DNA of 64,000 nt from Gerris lacustris (GCA_951217055.1 OX578276.1:149973388-150037387); one strand, 5' to 3'. Positions 40,563 through 51,833 are shown, counted from the stretch's first letter. A program made the numbers and translations. The notes: generated from the sequence alone by a model not told the origin.

Positions 40563-43500
40563 TAAAAACGGGGTTTTTTCGATTTTAGGGGGGAAGGAGG
40601 GGGAAAAGTGAAATTTCGGCAATTTTTCGGGTTCACAATGCGGGCATTGCGCGTCGAACGGTGAAAACCGCAAGTCTCTAGCTCTACCGGAAGTGGGTAA
40701 ACATTTGTATACGTGAGTGAGTGAGTGAGTCAGTTACACATGGGGTTGTATAGTATATAGATAGGGAGTGGGAATCCCAAAATAGTTATTTCTTGATAAA
40801 TACTCATTTTTCTCAGAAAAGAAAAAAGAATCACAAGGAAAATGAATTGTCATTTCAAAGGGCATTAGTGCGGGGTTCAAATGCCTCAATCCGGAATTAA
40901 ATCGGTAAGCAATTGCTCACGCCACGAGGGTTCAAAGTACAAATTTCGACGAAAAATATCAAAATCGCTCGATTTAAGGCAGAACCGTTGGTCGTACGAG
41001 AAAAAGTCAAAGGATCAAAGTTGTAGATCTTTTAAAATTAGGATTAGGTGGTGCTATTTGTTTTTCGATTCGACTTACCGTTTAGCCGCAATACGCCTTC
41101 AAACCGCTTAAAAGTCAAGACAGCCGTTTTTAATTTTTTAGGGAGGGTAAAAATGAAAAATTTCAACTTTTTACAATTTTCCTTTCAATTACCCGACAAA
41201 AGCTAGCAGATTGCCAAATTTCAAATTTCTAGCTCATTCTATCTAAAAACGGGGTTTTTTCGATTTTAGGGGGGGAAGGAGGGGGAAAAGTGAAATTTCG
41301 GCAATTTTTCGGGTTCACAATGCGGACATTGCGCGTCGAACGGCGAAAACCGCAAGTCTCTAGCTCTACCGGAAGTGGGTAAACATTTGTATACGTGAGT
41401 GAGTGAGTTACACATGGGGTTGTATAGTATATAGATAGACATTTCGACGAAAAGTATGAAAATGGCTCGATTTAAGGCAGAACCGTTGGTCGTACGAGAA
41501 AAAGTCAAAGGACCAAAGTTGTAGATCTTTAAAAATGAGGAACAGGTGGTGCTATTTGTTTTTCGATTCGACTTACCGTTTAGCCGCAATACGCCTTCAA
41601 ACCGCTTAAAAGTCAAGACAGCCGTTTTTAATTTTTTAGGAAGGGTAAAAATGAAAAATTTCAACTATTTACAATTTTCCTTTCAATTACCCGACAAAAG
41701 CTAGCAGATTGCCAAATTTCAAATTTCTAGCTAATTCTTTCTAAAAACGGGGTTTTTTCGATTTTAGGGGGGAAGGAGGGGGAAAAGTGAAATTTCGGCA
41801 ATTTTTCGGGTTCACAATGCGGGCATTGCGCGTCGAACGGTGAAAACCGCAAGTCTCTAGCTCTACCGGAAGTGGGTAAACATTTGTATACGTGAGTGAG
41901 TGAGTGAGTCAGTTACACATGGGGTTGTATAGTATATAGATAGGGAGTGGGAATTCCAAAATAGTTATTTCTTGATAAATACTCATTTTTCTCAGAAAAG
42001 AAAAAAGAATCACAAGGAAAATGAATTGTCATTTCAAAGGGCATTAGTGCGGGGTTCAAATGCCTCAATCCGGAATTAAATCGGTAAGCAATTGCTCACG
42101 CCACGAGGGTTCAAAGTACAAATTTCGACGAAAAATATCAAAATCGCTCGATTTAAGGCAGAACCGTTGGTCGTACGAGAAAAAGTCAAAGGATCAAAGT
42201 TGTAGATCTTTTAAAATTAGGATTAGGTGGTGCTATTTGTTTTTCGATTCGACTTACCGTTTAGCCGCAATACGCCTTCAAACCGCTTAAAAGTCAAGAC
42301 AGCCGTTTTTAATTTTTTAGGGAGGGTAAAAATGAAAAATTTCAACTTTTTACAATTTTCCTTTCAATTACCCGACAAAAGCTAGCAGATTGCCAAATTT
42401 CAAATTTCTAGCTCATTCTATCTAAAAACGGGGTTTTTTCGATTTTAGGGGGGGAAGGAGGGGGAAAAGTGAAATTTCGGCAATTTTTCGGGTTCACAAT
42501 GCGGACATTGCGCGTCGAACGGCGAAAACCGCAAGTCTCTAGCTCTACCGGAAGTGGGTAAACATTTGTATACGTGAGTGAGTGAGTTACACATGGGGTT
42601 GTATAGTATATAGATAGACATTTCGACGAAAAGTATGAAAATGGCTCGATTTAAGGCAGAACCGTTGGTCGTACGAGAAAAAGTCAAAGGACCAAAGTTG
42701 TAGAGATCTTTAAAAATGAGGAATAGGTGGTGCTATTTGTTTTTCGATTCGACTTACCGTTTAGCCGCAATACGCCTTCAAACCGCTTAAAAGTCAAGAC
42801 AGCCGTTTTTAATTTTTTAGGAAGGGTAAAAATGAAAAATTTCAACTATTTACAATTTTCCTTTCAATTACCCGACAAAAGCTAGCAGATTGCCAAATTT
42901 CAAATTTCTAGCTAATTCTTTCTAAAAACGGGGTTTTTTCGATTTTAGGGGGGAAGGAGGGGGAAAAGTGAAATTTCGGCAATTTTTCGGGTTCACAATG
43001 CGGGCATTGCGCGTCGAACGGTGAAAACCGCAAGTCTCTAGCTCTACCGGAAGTGGGTAAACATTTGTATACGTGAGTGAGTGAGTGAGTCAGTTACACA
43101 TGGGGTTGTATAGTATATAGATAGGGAGTGGGAATCCCAAAATAGTTATTTCTTGATAAATACTCATTTTTCTCAGAAAAGAAAAAAGAATCACAAGGAA
43201 AATGAATTGTCATTTCAAAGGGCATTAGTGCGGGGTTCAAATGCCTCAATCCGGAATTAAATCGGTAAGCAATTGCTCACGCCACGAGGGTTCAAAGTAC
43301 AAATTTCGACGAAAAATATCAAAATCGCTCGATTTAAGGCAGAACCGTTGGTCGTACGAGAAAAAGTCAAAGGATCAAAGTTGTAGATCTTTTAAAATTA
43401 GGATTAGGTGGTGCTATTTGTTTTTCGATTCGACTTACCGTTTAGCCGCAATACGCCTTCAAACCGCTTAAAAGTCAAGACAGCCGTTTTTAATTTTTTA

Positions 43501-45284
43501 GGGAGGGTAAAAATGAAAAATTTCAACTTTTTACAATTTTCCTTTCAATTACCCGACAAAAGCTAGCAGATTGCCAAATTTCAAATTTCTAGCTCATTCT
43601 ATCTAAAAACGGGGTTTTTTCGATTTTAGGGGGGGAAGGAGGGGGAAAAGTGAAATTTCGGCAATTTTTCGGGTTCACAATGCGGACATTGCGCGTCGAA
43701 CGGCGAAAACCGCAAGTCTCTAGCTCTACCGGAAGTGGGTAAACATTTGTATACGTGAGTGAGTGAGTTACACATGGGGTTGTATAGTATATAGATAGAC
43801 ATTTCGACGAAAAGTATGAAAATGGCTCGATTTAAGGCAGAACCGTTGGTCGTACGAGAAAAAGTCAAAGGACCAAAGTTGTAGAGATCTTTAAAAATGA
43901 GGAATAGGTGGTGCTATTTGTTTTTCGATTCGACTTACCGTTTAGCCGCAATACGCCTTCAAACCGCTTAAAAGTCAAGACAGCCGTTTTTAATTTTTTA
44001 GGAAGGGTAAAAATGAAAAATTTCAACTATTTACAATTTTCCTTTCAATTACCCGACAAAAGCTAGCAGATTGCCAAATTTCAAATTTCTAGCTAATTCT
44101 TTCTAAAAACGGGGTTTTTTCGATTTTAGGGGGGAAGGAGGGGGAAAAGTGAAATTTCGGCAATTTTTCGGGTTCACAATGCGGGCATTGCGCGTCGAAC
44201 GGTGAAAACCGCAAGTCTCTAGCTCTACCGGAAGTGGGTAAACATTTGTATACGTGAGTGAGTGAGTGAGTCAGTTACACATGGGGTTGTATAGTATATA
44301 GATAGGGAGTGGGAATCCCAAAATAGTTATTTCTTGATAAATACTCATTTTTCTCAGAAAAGAAAAAAGAATCACAAGGAAAATGAATTGTCATTTCAAA
44401 GGGCATTAGTGCGGGGTTCAAATGCCTCAATCCGGAATTAAATCGGTAAGCAATTGCTCACGCCACGAGGGTTCAAAGTACAAATTTCGACGAAAAATAT
44501 CAAAATCGCTCGATTTAAGGCAGAACCGTTGGTCGTACGAGAAAAAGTCAAAGGATCAAAGTTGTAGATCTTTTAAAATTAGGATTAGGTGGTGCTATTT
44601 GTTTTTCGATTCGACTTACCGTTTAGCCGCAATACGCCTTCAAACCGCTTAAAAGTCAAGACAGCCGTTTTTAATTTTTTAGGGAGGGTAAAAATGAAAA
44701 ATTTCAACTTTTTACAATTTTCCTTTCAATTACCCGACAAAAGCTAGCAGATTGCCAAATTTCAAATTTCTAGCTCATTCTATCTAAAAACGGGGTTTTT
44801 TCGATTTTAGGGGGGGAAGGAGGGGGAAAAGTGAAATTTCGGCAATTTTTCGGGTTCACAATGCGGACATTGCGCGTCGAACGGCGAAAACCGCAAGTCT
44901 CTAGCTCTACCGGAAGTGGGTAAACATTTGTATACGTGAGTGAGTGAGTTACACATGGGGTTGTATAGTATATAGATAGACATTTCGACGAAAAGTATGA
45001 AAATGGCTCGATTTAAGGCAGAACCGTTGGTCGTACGAGAAAAAGTCAAAGGACCAAAGTTGTAGAGATCTTTAAAAATGAGGAATAGGTGGTGCTATTT
45101 GTTTTTCGATTCGACTTACCGTTTAGCCGCAATACGCCTTCAAACCGCTTAAAAGTCAAGACAGCCGTTTTTAATTTTTTAGGAAGGGTAAAAATGAAAA
45201 ATTTCAACTATTTACAATTTTCCTTTCAATTACCCGACAAAAGCTAGCAGATTGCCAAATTTCAAATTTCTAGCTAATTCTTTC

Positions 45285-45965
45285 TAAAAACGGGGTTTTT
45301 TCGATTTTAGGGGGGAAGGAGGGGGAAAAGTGAAATTTCGGCAATTTTTCGGGTTCACAATGCGGGCATTGCGCGTCGAACGGTGAAAACCGCAAGTCTC
45401 TAGCTCTACCGGAAGTGGGTAAACATTTGTATACGTGAGTGAGTGAGTGAGTCAGTTACACATGGGGTTGTATAGTATATAGATAGGGAGTGGGAATCCC
45501 AAAATAGTTATTTCTTGATAAATACTCATTTTTCTCAGAAAAGAAAAAAGAATCACAAGGAAAATGAATTGTCATTTCAAAGGGCATTAGTGCGGGGTTC
45601 AAATGCCTCAATCCGGAATTAAATCGGTAAGCAATTGCTCACGCCACGAGGGTTCAAAGTACAAATTTCGACGAAAAATATCAAAATCGCTCGATTTAAG
45701 GCAGAACCGTTGGTCGTACGAGAAAAAGTCAAAGGACCAAAGTTGTAGATCTTTAAAAATGAGGATTAGGTGGTGCTATTTGTTTTTCGATTCGACTTAC
45801 CGTTTAGCCGCAATACGCCTTCAAACCGCTTAAAAGTCAAGACAGCCGTTTTTAATTTTTTAGGGAGGGTAAAAATGAAAAATTTCAACTATTTACAATT
45901 TTCCTTTCAATTACCCGACAAAAGCTAGCAGATTGCCAAATTTCAAATTTCTAGCTAATTCTTTC
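45285..45965 (+). repeat. Mosaic monomer A/B at an A-A junction (2)
   Basis: A head and A-specific segment, then GACCAAAG and TTTAAAAATGAGG (B), followed by ATTAGG (A-like), TTTAGGGAGGG (A-like), then AACTATTTAC and TAATTCTTTC (B). The markers alternate, so more than one exchange or a short conversion tract is needed. The next unit, at 45966, is an A. Confidence 0.85.
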
Positions 45966-48825
45966 TAAAAACGGGGTTTTTTCGATTTTAGGGGGGAAGG
46001 AGGGGGAAAAGTGAAATTTCGGCAATTTTTCGGGTTCACAATGCGGGCATTGCGCGTCGAACGGTGAAAACCGCAAGTCTCTAGCTCTACCGGAAGTGGG
46101 TAAACATTTGTATACGTGAGTGAGTGAGTGAGTCAGTTACACATGGGGTTGTATAGTATATAGATAGGGAGTGGGAATCCCAAAATAGTTATTTCTTGAT
46201 AAATACTCATTTTTCTCAGAAAAGAAAAAAGAATCACAAGGAAAATGAATTGTCATTTCAAAGGGCATTAGTGCGGGGTTCAAATGCCTCAATCCGGAAT
46301 TAAATCGGTAAGCAATTGCTCACGCCACGAGGGTTCAAAGTACAAATTTCGACGAAAAATATCAAAATCGCTCGATTTAAGGCAGAACCGTTGGTCGTAC
46401 GAGAAAAAGTCAAAGGATCAAAGTTGTAGATCTTTTAAAATTAGGATTAGGTGGTGCTATTTGTTTTTCGATTCGACTTACCGTTTAGCCGCAATACGCC
46501 TTCAAACCGCTTAAAAGTCAAGACAGCCGTTTTTAATTTTTTAGGGAGGGTAAAAATGAAAAATTTCAACTTTTTACAATTTTCCTTTCAATTACCCGAC
46601 AAAAGCTAGCAGATTGCCAAATTTCAAATTTCTAGCTCATTCTATCTAAAAACGGGGTTTTTTCGATTTTAGGGGGGGAAGGAGGGGGAAAAGTGAAATT
46701 TCGGCAATTTTTCGGGTTCACAATGCGGACATTGCGCGTCGAACGGCGAAAACCGCAAGTCTCTAGCTCTACCGGAAGTGGGTAAACATTTGTATACGTG
46801 AGTGAGTGAGTTACACATGGGGTTGTATAGTATATAGATAGACATTTCGACGAAAAGTATGAAAATGGCTCGATTTAAGGCAGAACCGTTGGTCGTACGA
46901 GAAAAAGTCAAAGGACCAAAGTTGTAGATCTTTAAAAATGAGGAATAGGTGGTGCTATTTGTTTTTCGATTCGACTTACCGTTTAGCCGCAATACGCCTT
47001 CAAACCGCTTAAAAGTCAAGACAGCCGTTTTTAATTTTTTAGGGAGGGTAAAAATGAAAAATTTCAACTTTTTACAATTTTCCTTTCAATTACCCGACAA
47101 AAGCTAGCAGATTGCCAAATTTCAAATTTCTAGCTCATTCTATCTAAAAACGGGGTTTTTTCGATTTTAGGGGGGGAAGGAGGGGGAAAAGTGAAATTTC
47201 GGCAATTTTTCGGGTTCACAATGCGGACATTGCGCGTCGAACGGCGAAAACCGCAAGTCTCTAGCTCTACCGGAAGTGGGTAAACATTTGTATACGTGAG
47301 TGAGTGAGTTACACATGGGGTTGTATAGTATATAGATAGACATTTCGACGAAAAGTATGAAAATGGCTCGATTTAAGGCAGAACCGTTGGTCGTACGAGA
47401 AAAAGTCAAAGGACCAAAGTTGTAGAGATCTTTAAAAATGAGGAATAGGTGGTGCTATTTGTTTTTCGATTCGACTTACCGTTTAGCCGCAATACGCCTT
47501 CAAACCGCTTAAAAGTCAAGACAGCCGTTTTTAATTTTTTAGGAAGGGTAAAAATGAAAAATTTCAACTATTTACAATTTTCCTTTCAATTACCCGACAA
47601 AAGCTAGCAGATTGCCAAATTTCAAATTTCTAGCTAATTCTTTCTAAAAACGGGGTTTTTTCGATTTTAGGGGGGAAGGAGGGGGAAAAGTGAAATTTCG
47701 GCAATTTTTCGGGTTCACAATGCGGGCATTGCGCGTCGAACGGTGAAAACCGCAAGTCTCTAGCTCTACCGGAAGTGGGTAAACATTTGTATACGTGAGT
47801 GAGTGAGTGAGTCAGTTACACATGGGGTTGTATAGTATATAGATAGGGAGTGGGAATCCCAAAATAGTTATTTCTTGATAAATACTCATTTTTCTCAGAA
47901 AAGAAAAAAGAATCACAAGGAAAATGAATTGTCATTTCAAAGGGCATTAGTGCGGGGTTCAAATGCCTCAATCCGGAATTAAATCGGTAAGCAATTGCTC
48001 ACGCCACGAGGGTTCAAAGTACAAATTTCGACGAAAAATATCAAAATCGCTCGATTTAAGGCAGAACCGTTGGTCGTACGAGAAAAAGTCAAAGGATCAA
48101 AGTTGTAGATCTTTTAAAATTAGGATTAGGTGGTGCTATTTGTTTTTCGATTCGACTTACCGTTTAGCCGCAATACGCCTTCAAACCGCTTAAAAGTCAA
48201 GACAGCCGTTTTTAATTTTTTAGGGAGGGTAAAAATGAAAAATTTCAACTTTTTACAATTTTCCTTTCAATTACCCGACAAAAGCTAGCAGATTGCCAAA
48301 TTTCAAATTTCTAGCTCATTCTATCTAAAAACGGGGTTTTTTCGATTTTAGGGGGGGAAGGAGGGGGAAAAGTGAAATTTCGGCAATTTTTCGGGTTCAC
48401 AATGCGGACATTGCGCGTCGAACGGCGAAAACCGCAAGTCTCTAGCTCTACCGGAAGTGGGTAAACATTTGTATACGTGAGTGAGTGAGTTACACATGGG
48501 GTTGTATAGTATATAGATAGACATTTCGACGAAAAGTATGAAAATGGCTCGATTTAAGGCAGAACCGTTGGTCGTACGAGAAAAAGTCAAAGGACCAAAG
48601 TTGTAGAGATCTTTAAAAATGAGGAATAGGTGGTGCTATTTGTTTTTCGATTCGACTTACCGTTTAGCCGCAATACGCCTTCAAACCGCTTAAAAGTCAA
48701 GACAGCCGTTTTTAATTTTTTAGGAAGGGTAAAAATGAAAAATTTCAACTATTTACAATTTTCCTTTCAATTACCCGACAAAAGCTAGCAGATTGCCAAA
48801 TTTCAAATTTCTAGCTAATTCTTTC

Positions 48826-49506
48826 TAAAAACGGGGTTTTTTCGATTTTAGGGGGGAAGGAGGGGGAAAAGTGAAATTTCGGCAATTTTTCGGGTTCACA
48901 ATGCGGGCATTGCGCGTCGAACGGTGAAAACCGCAAGTCTCTAGCTCTACCGGAAGTGGGTAAACATTTGTATACGTGAGTGAGTGAGTGAGTCAGTTAC
49001 ACATGGGGTTGTATAGTATATAGATAGGGAGTGGGAATCCCAAAATAGTTATTTCTTGATAAATACTCATTTTTCTCAGAAAAGAAAAAAGAATCACAAG
49101 GAAAATGAATTGTCATTTCAAAGGGCATTAGTGCGGGGTTCAAATGCCTCAATCCGGAATTAAATCGGTAAGCAATTGCTCACGCCACGAGGGTTCAAAG
49201 TACAAATTTCGACGAAAAATATCAAAATCGCTCGATTTAAGGCAGAACCGTTGGTCGTACGAGAAAAAGTCAAAGGACCAAAGTTGTAGATCTTTAAAAA
49301 TGAGGAATAGGTGGTGCTATTTGTTTTTCGATTCGACTTACCGTTTAGCCGCAATACGCCTTCAAACCGCTTAAAAGTCAAGACAGCCGTTTTTAATTTT
49401 TTAGGGAGGGTAAAAATGAAAAATTTCAACTATTTACAATTTTCCTTTCAATTACCCGACAAAAGCTAGCAGATTGCCAAATTTCAAATTTCTAGCTAAT
49501 TCTTTC
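48826..49506 (+). repeat. Mosaic monomer A/B at an A-A junction (3)
   Basis: A head and A-specific segment, B middle (GACCAAAG, ATGAGGAATAGG), A-like TTTAGGGAGGG, then B tail (AACTATTTAC, TAATTCTTTC). It is followed directly by the last complete A unit at 49507. The breakpoints differ from the other two A-A junction units, so the three events look partly independent. Confidence 0.85.
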
Positions 49507-50187
49507 TAAAAACGGGGTTTTTTCGATTTTAGGGGGGAAGGAGGGGGAAAAGTGAAATTTCGGCAATTTTTCGGGTTCACAATGCGGGCATTGCGCGTCG
49601 AACGGTGAAAACCGCAAGTCTCTAGCTCTACCGGAAGTGGGTAAACATTTGTATACGTGAGTGAGTGAGTGAGTCAGTTACACATGGGGTTGTATAGTAT
49701 ATAGATAGGGAGTGGGAATCCCAAAATAGTTATTTCTTGATAAATACTCATTTTTCTCAGAAAAGAAAAAAGAATCACAAGGAAAATGAATTGTCATTTC
49801 AAAGGGCATTAGTGCGGGGTTCAAATGCCTCAATCCGGAATTAAATCGGTAAGCAATTGCTCACGCCACGAGGGTTCAAAGTACAAATTTCGACGAAAAA
49901 TATCAAAATCGCTCGATTTAAGGCAGAACCGTTGGTCGTACGAGAAAAAGTCAAAGGATCAAAGTTGTAGATCTTTTAAAATTAGGATTAGGTGGTGCTA
50001 TTTGTTTTTCGATTCGACTTACCGTTTAGCCGCAATACGCCTTCAAACCGCTTAAAAGTCAAGACAGCCGTTTTTAATTTTTTAGGGAGGGTAAAAATGA
50101 AAAATTTCAACTTTTTACAATTTTCCTTTCAATTACCCGACAAAAGCTAGCAGATTGCCAAATTTCAAATTTCTAGCTCATTCTATC

Positions 50188-50381
50188 TAAAAACGGGGTT
50201 TTTTCGATTTTAGGGGGGGAAGGAGGGGGAAAAGTGAAATTTCGGCAATTTTTCGGGTTCACAATGCGGACATTGCGCGTCGAACGGCGAAAACCGCAAG
50301 TCTCTAGCTCTACCGGAAGTGGGTAAACATTTGTATACGTGAGTGAGTGAGTTACACATGGGGTTGTATAGTATATAGATA
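50188..50381 (+). repeat. Terminal partial monomer at the right edge of the array
   Basis: The last unit has the B-type head (seven Gs, GCGGACATTG, CGGCG) and the short GTGA tract. It runs to TTGTATAGTATATAGATA and then stops. The next bases are an AT microsatellite instead of GACATTTCG. The break lies within one or two bases of the site where A and B units diverge from each other elsewhere in the array. Confidence 0.95.
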
Positions 50382-50396
50382 TATATATATATATAT
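50379..50396. repeat. (AT)9 microsatellite at the array boundary
   Basis: Nine AT dinucleotides directly follow the satellite sequence TATAGTATATAG and precede unique AT-rich DNA. It could be an expanded 3' tail of the satellite-founding element or simply the slippage-prone junction. Confidence 0.95.
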
Positions 50397-50734
50397 TATC
50401 ATTTATATAATCGAGTAGTGTCCCTGTGACGCCGACGCACCTCGAAATGATTTGTTATTGCTACGCTAAGGCAACCACATTTATTCCAATAAAAATAAAT
50501 GTTTGTTTTGATTTGCTCGTCTTTAAATAGATATTAACGACTTCCGTTATATTACTTCAAATTCACTCTAAAAGTTGCACTCTAAAGAAGTTTCACTTCA
50601 AAAAAAAAAAAATTGAGCTTACCACAATGTGTGGATTGCGCATAATAAATTTTATCTTCTCTGTATTTTTGCTATGTGTGGGTCAATAAGATGCGCCAAT
50701 GTTAAATTTAAACTGTTTAGCTTAACTTAAACGG
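50397..50734. other. Non-coding flank, no gene recognised
   Basis: AT-rich sequence with no convincing open frame or repeat family. A short minus-strand stretch near 50623-50680 has an AG and a GTAAGC that could bracket a small exon, but its translation matches nothing I recognise. I searched here for the continuation of the GTPase exon at 50945-51061 and did not see it. Confidence 0.6.
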
Positions 50735-50820
50735 TTCGGGAGATAAGAGCCAGAGAGAGACGGACAGACAGACAAATCATCCTCAGCAAGGGTTCGAGAA
50801 GGATCTGCGCAACCCTAAAA
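50735..50820 (+). repeat. Dispersed-repeat tail with GACAGACAGACA
   Basis: The stretch GGTTCGGGAGATAAGAGCC, a purine-rich GACGGACAGACAGAC tract and a terminal CAACCCTAAAA resemble the end of the arthropod dispersed repeats seen in this window at 55148-55292 and 59515-59830. It is a fragment only; the other end was not found. Confidence 0.5.
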
Positions 50821-50944
50821 AGTATGTGTACATTATTTAAAATTAAGTAATCAAATCTTTATTTAGATTTAAGTTTATTTCGTCTGGATCGACTAACCTT
50901 GCATTTTGCTCTTTTCAATAATAATATGTTTTGGTTTTGCTAAC

Positions 50945-51061
50945 CTGATGTTGGAACAGAACTAGAGGTGATGTCGATAGCACTGGAACCTGCCACCAAT
51001 CTCTTGAGCAGAACTGTTTTACCTGAACCTGGCGGCCCAACCACCAAACACTCCACCTTAA
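50945..51061 (-). CDS. Internal exon of an ARL16-like small GTPase (P-loop exon)
   Basis: On the minus strand an acceptor (ATGTTGGGTGCAG) is followed by 117 coding bases and a donor (G|GTTAGC). The reading is TT + 38 codons + G, with no stop. It encodes KVECLVVGPPGSGKTVLLKR, then LVAGSS, ending SSSVPTS. GPPGSGKT (GxxxxGK[ST]) is a Walker A phosphate-binding loop. A Cys-Leu before it, KT-LLKRL after it, and a closing Val-Pro-Thr-x-Gly fit the start of ARL16-type ARF-like GTPases, where the loop is followed by PTVGTN. Family membership is inference from this one exon. Another P-loop NTPase is possible, since GPPGSGKT also occurs in AAA proteins. The rest of the gene would lie to the left, but only 560 bp separate the exon from the satellite and I find no following exon there. 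No initiating exon was identified to the right. Confidence 0.6.
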
Positions 51062-51118
51062 CTGCACCCAACATAAAAATAAAAATTCAGTAACATTATA
51101 TTTACTCTAATTAATAAT

Positions 51119-51503
51119 CAGCTTGGTTTTCCGGTGAAATCCGCGTCACGAAGGGGTTGCAGTCCTGGAAACCTCTGGTTAGCACCTGTGCCAGGCAGAA
51201 AGCAAGAAGCTGCGTCAAGGTCACCCGCTCCACAAAGAAACACCAACAAAGGCAGCACCTGCCCGATCGCGTCATCCCGACAAGGGATTAGCCCGACTCA
51301 AGGAACCCCCAGGGAATCAAGGTATACTCTACATTCCTGAAAGCAACTATAAATACGGAGTCCTTCACTCCAGTCGTCAGTATGTCTTGTTGCTTCAAGT
51401 AAATATCACGATGCACCACCCCCCTTAAGATACTTCCAGTAGTGAAAGCAAACCAAGGACTTCAACTCCTTTGTGAATCGGATTTCACCGGAATACCAAG
51501 CTG
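51119..51503. mobile_element. TIR-bounded GC-richer element (385 bp), family unknown
   Basis: Bounded by 25-bp terminal inverted repeats at 51119-51143 and 51479-51503. They start CAGCTTGG, include CCGGTGAAATCCG, and differ at one position. The interior is clearly richer in G and C than the flanks, suggesting an inserted unit. I see no clear target-site duplication beside the repeats. A 68-codon frame inside has no recognisable similarity. It could be a MITE or a foldback element; the promoter-like site inside also leaves an LTR-derived fragment open. Confidence 0.65.
51348..51381 (+). promoter_or_regulatory. Arthropod-type core promoter (TATA + Inr) inside the TIR element
   Basis: TATAAATA at 51348-51355 is followed by TCAGT at 51377-51381, placing the Inr A 31 bases after the first T of the TATA box. 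That is the spacing known for arthropod TATA/Inr promoters. No open frame of note starts downstream inside the element, so it may be a relic of an autonomous parent. Confidence 0.5.
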
Positions 51504-51581
51504 TTTACTTCGATTCTACCCGCGGAAGCCTATGCACCAAGTTTACTCTAATTTAACATATTTTAAACATAAGTCAATTAA

Positions 51582-51833
51582 CCCATTGAATGCGTAATCC
51601 AATTTATGAACCTACCTACCTGACTGAATAAAATTTACACAATTTTAAAAGATAAATTAAAAAAAAAATGTTTGGATCCACTGTGGATACAAACATCAGC
51701 GGGCCTGACAGAGCCTTGCAAGATGGTTCTATTCGAGGCACGGAGAATAGAGCTACAGAGGGCTGAAAGGAAGGGGCTTGGATCCACCCGCCAGGTGCGT
51801 TAGCACGGCATGGATCCACCCGCATTGAATGGG
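51582..51833. mobile_element. piggyBac-like MITE with TTAA target sites (252 bp)
   Basis: TTAA at 51578-51581 and 51834-51837 flank inverted ends CCCATTGAATGCG and CGCATTGAATGGG, 12 of 13 matching. TTAA duplication with ends beginning CCC is the signature of the piggyBac superfamily. The interior has no transposase and contains the subrepeat TGGATCCACCCGC twice near the right end. It is non-autonomous; the 69-codon minus-strand frame across it is not considered real. Confidence 0.75.

Larger units (their letters stand above)
1..50381 (+). repeat. Two-monomer satellite DNA array (A about 681 bp, B about 498 bp)
   Basis: The whole stretch is head-to-tail copies of two related units that begin TAAAAACGGGGTTTTTTCG. 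A units start at 1, 1181, 2860, 4537, 5716, 6897, 8078, 9755, 10934, 12115, 12796, 13977, 15157, 16336, 17517, 18696, 19877, 21058, 22237, 23416, 24597, 25776, 26955, 28136, 29315, 30496, 31677, 32856, 34534, 36211, 38387, 40563, 41742, 42923, 44104, 45285, 45966, 47645, 48826 and 49507. The gaps between them are filled by 46 full B units. Most A units are followed by one B. Two B follow the A units at 1181, 2860, 8078, 32856, 34534 and 45966. Three follow 36211 and 38387. None follows 12115, 45285 and 48826. Copies differ by a handful of recurrent substitutions and 1-2 bp indels. No other sequence interrupts the array. It continues left of the window. No transposase, rRNA or tRNA is visible inside. 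Confidence 0.98.

Noticed and set aside
320..50055. Dozens of repeated small open frames inside the array (76 codons plus strand; 80, 89, 132 and 144 codons minus strand)
   Set aside because: They are copies of one satellite sequence. Frame-changing indels are tolerated in B, the peptides have no known domain, and near-identity of units makes open frames uninformative.
1..50381. CRISPR array or rDNA spacer repeats
   Set aside because: Units are 0.5-0.7 kb without unique spacers, and no rRNA gene or recognisable rDNA promoter is present.
50600..50690. Possible second exon of the GTPase gene on the minus strand (AG and GTAAGC signals)
   Set aside because: The translation shows neither the expected GTN continuation nor other GTPase motifs, so the splice signals look fortuitous.
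51134..51340. 68-codon plus-strand frame in the TIR element
   Set aside because: Composition follows the GC-rich element, no recognisable motif, and it begins inside the inverted repeat.
51616..51825. 69-codon minus-strand frame
   Set aside because: Lies entirely within the piggyBac-like MITE and spans its subrepeats; no protein similarity.
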